Source of the DNA: Floricoccus tropicus | Lineage (GTDB): Bacteria; Bacillota; Bacilli; Lactobacillales; Streptococcaceae | DNA: 64,000 nucleotides | Reading direction: 5' to 3' | Assembly (NCBI RefSeq): GCF_001832905.1 | Contig: NZ_MKIR01000012.1 | Coordinates: forward strand, 329,965-393,964 | Part shown: positions 58,640 to 64,000 of the stretch, in pieces | How the letters are laid out: the number at the start of each line of letters is the position of its first letter | Numbering within the stretch: the first letter of the stretch is position 1 | Position numbers and translations under genes: made by a program | Notes under the pieces: model-generated | Seen by the model: only the letters and a program-made list of their open reading frames with translations | The model's database searches: none | Told to the model about the DNA's origin: nothing

Positions 58640-59536
58640 ATGAAGTATTACTTATTAATAAATCCCACATCAGGTGGTAATAGAGGACATAAGGTTGAAA
58701 AAACTTTATGTGAATTTCTAGATAAAAATAAAATTGAATATGTTAAGTATATTAGTCAAAGACCGAAACAAGAAAGAGAGCTTGCAAGAGACATTTCTAA
58801 GGTTATAAATAAGGAAGATATATTAATAATTATTGGAGGAGATGGAACTTTATCAAATGCTATAAATCAATTACCCATTGATTTACCTTTTGCGTACATT
58901 CCTGCTGGTAGTGGCAATGACTTTGCAAATAGCTTAAATATTTCAAAAAATCCAATTGAAAATTTCAAACAGATACAAAAAAAACAAATGACAGATATTT
59001 ACATAATTAAATATGATAGTCCAAGTCTTTCTGGATTTGCTATCAATAATTTTGGTATAGGACTTGATGCAGCTATAGTCCATTCAACAAATTCTAGTAG
59101 ACTAAAAAAATCACTTGCTAAACTAAATCTTGGTGGGCTAGCATATTTTTCTAATGCCCTAAAAGTACTTTTAAAAAAGAAACCATTTGATGTAAGAATT
59201 AATAACAAAGAATTTAAAAACGCATTTTTATTGACAGTAACAAGCCATCCATATTTTGGAGGTGGCTTTAAAATTGCTCCAAATGAATCTTCCTTAAAAG
59301 ATAGTTTAACCTTAGTGGAGCTCCCTCGAATAAGTTTGATCGAAATATCTAAAATTATTCCTCAATTATTAAAAGGAAAACATTTAAATAATAAAAATGT
59401 TTTCCATACAGCTAATACATCATTTCAAATAGAAACATCTTCCCCTCAACCAATCCAGATTGATGGTGAAATGTTCCTTGCAACACCTTATGAATCAATT
59501 AATATGAACACTCAAAAAAGAGTAATAATTAGATAA
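58640..59536 (+). CDS. diacylglycerol kinase family lipid kinase (DagK/BmrU type)
   Basis: A 298-residue lipid kinase of the DagK/YegS group, which phosphorylates diacylglycerol or similar lipids. Signature motifs are YLLINPTSGGNRG at the start, IIIGGDGTLSNAI (nucleotide loop) and AYIPAGSGNDFAN. MKYYLLINP is chosen as start; a TTG seven codons earlier overlaps the promoter and has no ribosome-binding site. It diverges from the ECF S gene and ends in a bidirectional terminator. Confidence 0.88.
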   Translation: MKYYLLINPTSGGNRGHKVEKTLCEFLDKNKIEYVKYISQRPKQERELARDISKVINKEDILIIIGGDGTLSNAINQLPIDLPFAYIPAGSGNDFANSLNISKNPIENFKQIQKKQMTDIYIIKYDSPSLSGFAINNFGIGLDAAIVHSTNSSRLKKSLAKLNLGGLAYFSNALKVLLKKKPFDVRINNKEFKNAFLLTVTSHPYFGGGFKIAPNESSLKDSLTLVELPRISLIEISKIIPQLLKGKHLNNKNVFHTANTSFQIETSSPQPIQIDGEMFLATPYESINMNTQKRVIIR

Positions 59537-59540
59537 ATTA

Positions 59541-59570
59541 AAAAAAGTTGACTAAATAGTCAACTTTTTT
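59541..59570. terminator. bidirectional terminator between the lipid kinase and binding-protein genes
   Basis: AAAAAAGTTGACTA/TAGTCAACTTTTTT form a perfect 14-bp stem with a 2-base loop and T on both strands. Confidence 0.92.
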
Positions 59571-59587
59571 TAATTTCAAATAATATT

Positions 59588-60415
59588 TTACTCAACTTGT
59601 TTTGCTTCTTTTGCTAAATCGTAGTTATCTTTAACACTCTTATTAAGAGAATCATCTTTTTTAAGATCAGCAATGATTTTATTTACTTCTTCTTGAAGAG
59701 TTTTACTACCTTTTGTCATTGCAATTGCATTACTTTCTTCATCATCAGATTTGAATGTAATATCTTTTATAACTTCTAAATCACTATTAGCTGCAACATA
59801 ACTTTCAGCAACCATATTATCTAAAACAACAGCATCAACAGTGCCATTTTTTAGCTCATTAATCATAGCTCCTGACTTTGGAAGTGAAACAAGACTCGCG
59901 TCTTTAATTTCATTTTTTACAATGTCTTCTTGTATACTACCTTTTTGTGCTGAAACCTTAGCACCTTTAAAATCAGCAATTGTTTTATATTTATCTGAAT
60001 TTGATTTTTTTATTACGACTATATTCTTAGTCTTATAATATTCATCAGAAAAATCAAATGCTTTTCTTCTTTCAGAAGTTGCAGTTAAACCAGAAATCGC
60101 CATATCAGCTTTTCCACTTGAAACACTTGCAAGTACATTGCTAAAGTCCATAGTATCAATTTTCACTTTTACACCAATTTTTTCAGCAATCTTATTTGCT
60201 AAATCAACATCACTACCTACAACCACATTTTTTCCATCTTTAATCATTTGAAACTCAAATGGAGCGTAGTCAGGGCTTAGAGCAACTACAAGTTCGCCTT
60301 TATCTTTTATTTTTTGTAAAGATTTATCGCCCTCTCCTGAGCTACTTTTACTTCCACAACCTACTAATGTCACAAGTGCTAATGAAGCTATTATTGCTGT
60401 AAATATTTTTTTCAT
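59588..60415 (-). CDS. polar amino-acid ABC transporter substrate-binding lipoprotein
   Basis: A 275-residue lipoprotein of the family-3 binding-protein type, most likely the receptor for the permease and ATPase at 56-57.4 kb. The lipobox is TLVGCGSKS (Cys about 20). The ligand-binding start is ELVVALSPDYAPFEF, with ISGLTATSERRKAFDFSDEYY next, the classical SBP motif. Its promoter carries an ARG-box-like palindrome over the -10, which points to arginine or ornithine as ligand, although glutamine is possible. Confidence 0.88.
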   Translation of the reverse strand: MKKIFTAIIASLALVTLVGCGSKSSSGEGDKSLQKIKDKGELVVALSPDYAPFEFQMIKDGKNVVVGSDVDLANKIAEKIGVKVKIDTMDFSNVLASVSSGKADMAISGLTATSERRKAFDFSDEYYKTKNIVVIKKSNSDKYKTIADFKGAKVSAQKGSIQEDIVKNEIKDASLVSLPKSGAMINELKNGTVDAVVLDNMVAESYVAANSDLEVIKDITFKSDDEESNAIAMTKGSKTLQEEVNKIIADLKKDDSLNKSVKDNYDLAKEAKQVE

Positions 60416-60447
60416 AATCTTCTCTTTTCTGTATATTATTCTTTATA

Positions 60448-60483
60448 TATTTATAATTATACAAATAAAAAAATTTTTGTCAA
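60448..60483 (-). promoter_or_regulatory. promoter with ARG-box-like operator of the binding-protein gene
   Basis: TTGACA (60478-60483), a 16-base spacer and TATAAT (60456-60461) form a strong promoter. TTTGTATAATTATAAATA (minus, 60448-60465) covers the -10 and fits TNTGNATWWWWATNCANA with one change (C to A). Confidence 0.55.
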
Positions 60484-60515
60484 TAAAAAAGTGAATAAAT
60501 ATTCACTTTTTTATT
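60482..60515 (-). terminator. terminator of uvrB
   Basis: AATAAAAAAGTGAATA/TATTCACTTTTTTATT form a perfect 16-bp stem with a 2-base loop directly after the uvrB stop; T runs follow. Confidence 0.9.
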
Positions 60516-62504
60516 TTAATCCATTGCTTTTATTTCCATAATTGTATCTCTTATTTGTGCTGCTAACTCAAAATCAAGAATTCCTGCTGCTTCATTCATC
60601 TGTGTTTCAAGCTCTTTAACAGCATCTTTACGTTCTTTTTTATTCATTTCTGAATAATCAATAACTTCTTCTTCACCATCTTCAGTTTTACGAGTTATTA
60701 CAATATTATCTCTAATTTCTTTGATAATCGTCTTAGGAGTTATTCCATGTTCCTCATTATATTCCATTTGAATTTTTCTTCTTCTTGCGGTTTCGCTAAT
60801 TGCAATTTCCATACTGTTAGTCATCTTGTCTGCGTACATGATAACTTTACCTTCAGAATTTCTTGCGGCACGTCCAATAGTTTGTATCAAACTTCTTTCA
60901 CCACGAAGAAAACCTTCTTTATCAGCATCCAAGATAGCAACTAATGATACTTCTGGAACATCAATACCCTCGCGGAGTAGATTTATTCCAACAAGCACAT
61001 CAAATACACCAAGACGTAAATCTCTAATTATTTCAGTTCGCTCAAGTGTCTTAATATCACTATGAAGATATTTAACTTTAATACCCATTTCCTTAAAATA
61101 ATCAGTTAAATCTTCTGCCATTTTTTTGGTTAGAGTAGTCACAAAAACACGTTCATTTTTATCAACTCTCTCATTTATTTCTCCAAGTAAATCATCAATT
61201 TGACCCATTATTGGTCGCACTTCAACAATCGGGTCCAATAGACCTGTAGGTCGAATAATTTGTTGAACTATTGTATCAGTTTGTTCAGCCTCATATGGTC
61301 CTGGGGTTGCAGATACATAAACTACTTGATGAACATGTTCCTCAAACTCCTCTAATCTTAAAGGACGATTATCTAAAGCAGAAGGTAGTCTAAATCCATA
61401 ATCAACTAGCATTTGTTTGCGAGATCTATCTCCATTATACATTCCTCTGACCTGTGGCATTGTAACATGTGATTCATCTACCATTATCAAAAAATCATCA
61501 GGGAAAAAGTCTAAAAGAGTGTAAGGTGGTTCACCTTCTGCACGACCTTCCATGTGACGGGAATAATTTTCAACCCCATTTGTATAACCCATTTCTCTTA
61601 ACATTTCAATATCGTAATTAGTTCTTTGTTCTAATCGCTGAGCTTCTAATAGTTTTCCTTCCTCATTAAAATGTTTAAGTTGTAGTTCAAGTTCATTTTG
61701 TATACGGGAAATCGCTTCTTCCATATGGTCATCATTAGTAACAAAGTGAGTTGCAGGGAAAATTGCCAGGTGATCAACTTCACCTAATACGTGCCCAGTC
61801 AATGCATCTATTTCTCTTATTCTATCAATCTCATCCCCAAAGAATTCTACTCTAAAAGCATGTTGATCACGGCTTGCTGGAAATACCTCAACAACATCTC
61901 CTCTAACTCTAAATCTACCACGTTGAAAATCAATATCATTTCGTTCAAACTGAATATCTACTAAACTATTTAACAGTTTATCTCGTGAAATTTCTTGACC
62001 AGGTCTTAGAGAAACAACACTGTCTTGATATTCATTTGGATTACCCAAACCATAAATACAAGAAACTGATGCTACAACAATAACATCATTTCTTTCAAGT
62101 AATGAAGACGTAGCGCTGTGACGAAGCTTATCTATTTCATCATTAACCGAACTGTCTTTTTCAATGTATGTATCACTTGAAGGAACATATGCTTCTGGTT
62201 GATAATAATCATAGTATGAAACAAAATATTCCACAGCATTATTAGGAAAAAATTCTTTAAATTCTCCATATAATTGACCAGCTAAAGTTTTATTATGGGC
62301 AATAACAAGAGTTGGTTTATTAACTTTTTGTATAACCTGACTCATAGTATAGGTCTTACCAGTACCAGTAGCACCTAGTAAAATTTGAGCTTTCTCACCG
62401 TTTTCAATACCTTCAACCAATTCTTCTATCGCCTGAGGCTGATCTCCAGCAGGTTCATATTTTGAATGAAGTTCAAATTTATTATTTTCTATTCTATCTA
62501 TCAT
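60516..62504 (-). CDS. uvrB: excinuclease ABC subunit B
   Basis: The damage-verification helicase of nucleotide excision repair. Its 662 residues match the family. It shows Walker [16 protein letters not shown], the beta-hairpin [20 protein letters not shown], helicase motifs [15 protein letters not shown] and [12 protein letters not shown], and the C-terminal UVR motif ([22 protein letters not shown] as a whole, the UvrA/UvrC contact). AAAGAGG precedes the ATG. A TATAAT lies upstream; no SOS box is obvious. Confidence 0.97.
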   Translation of the reverse strand: MIDRIENNKFELHSKYEPAGDQPQAIEELVEGIENGEKAQILLGATGTGKTYTMSQVIQKVNKPTLVIAHNKTLAGQLYGEFKEFFPNNAVEYFVSYYDYYQPEAYVPSSDTYIEKDSSVNDEIDKLRHSATSSLLERNDVIVVASVSCIYGLGNPNEYQDSVVSLRPGQEISRDKLLNSLVDIQFERNDIDFQRGRFRVRGDVVEVFPASRDQHAFRVEFFGDEIDRIREIDALTGHVLGEVDHLAIFPATHFVTNDDHMEEAISRIQNELELQLKHFNEEGKLLEAQRLEQRTNYDIEMLREMGYTNGVENYSRHMEGRAEGEPPYTLLDFFPDDFLIMVDESHVTMPQVRGMYNGDRSRKQMLVDYGFRLPSALDNRPLRLEEFEEHVHQVVYVSATPGPYEAEQTDTIVQQIIRPTGLLDPIVEVRPIMGQIDDLLGEINERVDKNERVFVTTLTKKMAEDLTDYFKEMGIKVKYLHSDIKTLERTEIIRDLRLGVFDVLVGINLLREGIDVPEVSLVAILDADKEGFLRGERSLIQTIGRAARNSEGKVIMYADKMTNSMEIAISETARRRKIQMEYNEEHGITPKTIIKEIRDNIVITRKTEDGEEEVIDYSEMNKKERKDAVKELETQMNEAAGILDFELAAQIRDTIMEIKAMD

Positions 62505-62592
62505 AGTTCCTCTTTATTATATTTACAATATTTATATTTCTATAAATAATATTTTTATTATAATTCTATTCTACCTTTTTAAAACAAAAAAA

Positions 62593-62617
62593 GCTATTGG
62601 ATCAACTATCCAATAGC
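62593..62617 (-). terminator. terminator after tRNA-Ser copy 1
   Basis: GCTATTGGAT/ATCCAATAGC form a perfect 10-bp stem with a 5-base loop and seven T on the minus strand. Confidence 0.9.
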
Positions 62618-62622
62618 AGTTA

Positions 62623-62710
62623 CGGAGAAGAAGGGATTCGAACCCCCGCACCGATTTCCCGGTCTAACGATTTAGCAAACCGTCCTCTTCAGCCTCTTGA
62701 GTACTTCCCC
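62623..62710 (-). tRNA. tRNA-Ser (GCT), copy 1
   Basis: An 88-base class II tRNA with a long variable arm (CCGG-GAAA-TCGG), the anticodon loop TTTGCTAAA and the T-loop GGTTCGAATCC. The acceptor arm GGGGAAG pairs with CTTCTCC. No CCA is encoded. It has its own promoter (TTGAAT-17-TATAAT, 62719-62747) and terminator. It differs from copy 2 at two bases of the variable arm. Confidence 0.95.
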
Positions 62711-62718
62711 ATGAAAAT

Positions 62719-62747
62719 ATTATATCAGAAAAATTTTTCCAATTCAA
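62719..62747 (-). promoter_or_regulatory. promoter of tRNA-Ser copy 1
   Basis: TTGAAT (62742-62747), a 17-base spacer and TATAAT (62719-62724) with TG before it, 9 bases from the mature 5' end. Confidence 0.7.
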
Positions 62748-62907
62748 TATCTAAAATTACAATCATATTAATCTCGCAAAATAATTACAAATAAAAAAAT
62801 ATAACTCTCTATAATTTCTAGTATAGGTAGCTAAAACCATTCACACTTTTTGATTTAAATAAAAAAGCGTATGACTCTCTGTTAGAATAGTTAATAATGA
62901 CAATTAC

Positions 62908-63279
62908 ATGCCACAAGAGAAAAGACACATACCTAATAAAGATTCCATTAGAAATATACTAAGAGTTGAAGACTCAAAGATTACTTTTGTCCTTGCCTCA
63001 TTAACTAGATTACCTCAGAGATATAAATGAAAGGTTGGTAAGAGAAACTGAATTAAACATGAATAATTCACCTCTGATATCCTACTTACTCCTGCGTTCA
63101 AATATAAAACCTATCTTAGATTAAAGAAATATAAAAAAGATGTGGTACTACTAAAAACGAGTGAAACTAATATTATTATGAAAAACAGTCATATATCTCA
63201 AAATGTCAAACACTCTACTGCTTACAGAGTTTCCAAAGCGTTCAAATTTTACTACAGCTTGCTAAAAATACCTTCCTAA
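62908..63279 (+). pseudogene. decayed ISL3-family transposase fragment
   Basis: Reading one frame with in-frame stops gives pieces of the N-terminal half of an ISL3-type transposase: DSIRNILRVEDSKITFVLAS, then YKTYLRLKKYKKDVVLLKTS, NIIMKNSHIS, and NVKHSTAYRVSKAFKFYYSL. These follow the order of such transposases, with an internal deletion. The DDE domain and inverted ends are missing. It lies between the two tRNA-Ser copies, within the otherwise gene-free 62.71-63.38 kb stretch. Confidence 0.7.
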
Positions 63280-63289
63280 ACAAAAAAAA

Positions 63290-63310
63290 GTTGCACAATA
63301 ATCATGCAAC
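63290..63310 (-). terminator. terminator after tRNA-Ser copy 2
   Basis: GTTGCA/TGCAAC (6 bp, loop 9) with eight T on the minus strand, closing the tRNA run about 65 bases after copy 2. Confidence 0.75.
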
Positions 63311-63376
63311 TCAAACTCAAATTAACTGAGCACATATTTGTTCAAAACTATAGCATAAATTATTCTATAGCTATTA

Positions 63377-63464
63377 CGGAGAAGAAGGGATTCGAACCCC
63401 CGCACCGGTCTCCCGGTCTAACGATTTAGCAAACCGTCCTCTTCAGCCTCTTGAGTACTTCCCC
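63377..63464 (-). tRNA. tRNA-Ser (GCT), copy 2
   Basis: An 88-base class II tRNA, identical to copy 1 save two variable-arm bases (CCGG-GAGA-CCGG). The anticodon loop is TTTGCTAAA. It also has a promoter (TTGGAG-18-TATAAT, 63473-63502) and may be read from the array too. No CCA is encoded. Confidence 0.96.
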
Positions 63465-63518
63465 ATGAGAATATTATATCAAATATCTCTTTTTAACTCC
63501 AATATAAATCGAAGCTAG

Positions 63519-63592
<74 letters not shown>

Positions 63593-63624
63593 TAATATAT
63601 ATATGGTATGAACTTTAAGTTCAA

Positions 63625-63695
63625 AGCGGGTGACGAGAATCGAACTCGCGACAACAGCTTGGAAGGCTGTAGTTTTACCACTAAACTACACCCGC
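63625..63695 (-). tRNA. tRNA-Gly (TCC)
   Basis: A 71-base tRNA with acceptor GCGGGTG, anticodon loop CTTCCAA and T arm AGTTCGATTCT, ending CACCCGCT. It lies 32 bases upstream of tRNA-Ile in the array. Confidence 0.96.
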
Positions 63696-63704
63696 TTATT
63701 AAAA

Positions 63705-63777
63705 TGGCGCGAGACGGAATCGAACCGCCGACACATGGAGCTTCAATCCATTGCTCTACCAACTGAGCTACCGAGCC
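63705..63777 (-). tRNA. tRNA-Phe (GAA)
   Basis: A 73-base tRNA with anticodon loop TTGAAGC and T arm GGTTCGATTCC. The acceptor pairs GGCTCGG with TCGCGCC, leaving one U-C mismatch at position 4-69. Confidence 0.95.
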
Positions 63778-63785
63778 AAAAAGAA

Positions 63786-63859
63786 TGGACCTTGCAGGAC
63801 TCGAACCTGCGACCACTCGGTTATGAGCCGAGAGCTCTAACCAGCTGAGCTAAAGGTCC
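63786..63859 (-). tRNA. tRNA with CAT anticodon (Ile2 or Met)
   Basis: A 74-base tRNA with anticodon loop CTCATAA and acceptor GGACCTT. The CAT anticodon decodes Met, or AUA Ile after lysidine modification by TilS. The sequence resembles the Ile2 type more than the elongator Met next to it, but this is not certain. Confidence 0.9.
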
Positions 63860-63881
63860 TACAAAGTAAAAATTAAAAATA

Positions 63882-63955
63882 TAGCGGCAGAGGGGATCGA
63901 ACCCCCGACCTCCCGGGTATGAACCGGACGCTCTAGCCAGCTGAGCTACGCCGCC
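63882..63955 (-). tRNA. tRNA-Met (CAT), elongator type
   Basis: A 74-base tRNA with acceptor GGCGGCG, anticodon loop TTCATAC and T arm GGTTCGATCCC, ending TGCCGCTA. It lacks the initiator features (CA/CG start mismatch, three G-C pairs at the anticodon), so elongator is preferred. Confidence 0.9.
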
Positions 63956-63973
63956 ATTTTGATAAAATATCAA

Positions 63974-64000
63974 TCGGGAAGACAGGATTCGAACCTGCGA
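63974..64000 (-). tRNA. tRNA-Pro (3' end only)
   Basis: The last 27 bases of a tRNA, reading TCGCAGGTTCGAATCCTG then TCTTCCCGA. This T arm and acceptor end fit tRNA-Pro of low-GC Gram-positives. The anticodon lies beyond the window. Confidence 0.75.

Noticed and set aside
1..62504. Numerous antisense and out-of-frame ORFs over 60 codons inside housekeeping genes
   Set aside because: They lack ribosome-binding sites and known motifs and lie inside well-supported genes.
62711..63376. A complete insertion sequence between the tRNA-Ser copies
   Set aside because: Only N-terminal transposase pieces with stops are found; no DDE domain or terminal repeats.

Overview
The window is a dense AT-rich stretch (about one third G+C by eye) of a low-GC Gram-positive chromosome. 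CodY with its operator, T-box leaders, a chromosomal Rrf2-Pip operon, CoiA, a PBP2B-RecR-Ddl-MurF block, and a tRNA run ordered Pro-Met-Met/Ile2-Phe-Gly-Ile-Ser all point to the Streptococcaceae. The whole layout is closest to Lactococcus or a sister genus. The species cannot be fixed from the sequence alone. Nearly everything is housekeeping; there is no prophage, CRISPR array or complete insertion sequence.

Left part (1-16.5 kb, all minus strand): a wall/recombination operon (pbp2B-recR-ddl-murF), a small DUF1450 protein, gpmA, a LysR regulator, and an iron-hydroxamate uptake operon read XRE regulator-fhuC-fhuB-fhuG-fhuD. Then come gatCAB (Gln/Asn-tRNA amidotransferase), aspS behind an Asp T-box, and codY with a near-perfect CodY box at its own promoter.

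Middle (16.6-31 kb): a Nudix hydrolase, an AlaA-type aminotransferase, a doubly broken Mef-like exporter pseudogene, prs, a cysteine desulfurase plus DUF1831 pair, tuf, an Rrf2-regulated YhgE/Pip membrane protein with two blocks of 49-residue repeats, speG and proBA. An unannotated 51-codon gene here has its own promoter and terminator.

Next (31-44.5 kb): TIGR01906 membrane protein, a NAMPT-type nicotinamide phosphoribosyltransferase, a HAD phosphatase with an acyl-ACP thioesterase, a GH25 lysozyme, and a pcrA-DUF1905-truB-ribF-hemW operon. A small accessory pocket follows: a 44-residue membrane protein, a PH/zinc-ribbon plus multi-pass membrane protein pair, a divergent PASTA-like membrane protein and a cytosolic alpha-carbonic anhydrase.

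Right part (44.5-64 kb): a T-box-led operon (LURP-one protein-alaS-VOC protein, probably reading on into rmlC), foldase prsA, O-methyltransferase, pepF, coiA, a YdcF-type protein with ispG, and a polar amino-acid ABC transporter. The transporter is split into permease/ATPase genes and a separate binding-protein gene; both parts carry ARG-box-like palindromes at their promoters, which suggests ArgR/AhrC control of arginine-type uptake. Between the two transporter parts lie a 44-residue membrane peptide, a DUF4430 lipoprotein with an ECF S component (likely cobalamin uptake) and a lipid kinase whose promoter implies a leaderless mRNA. uvrB and a minus-strand tRNA array close the window. The last tRNA-Ser of the array is duplicated, and a decayed ISL3-type transposase sits between the copies.
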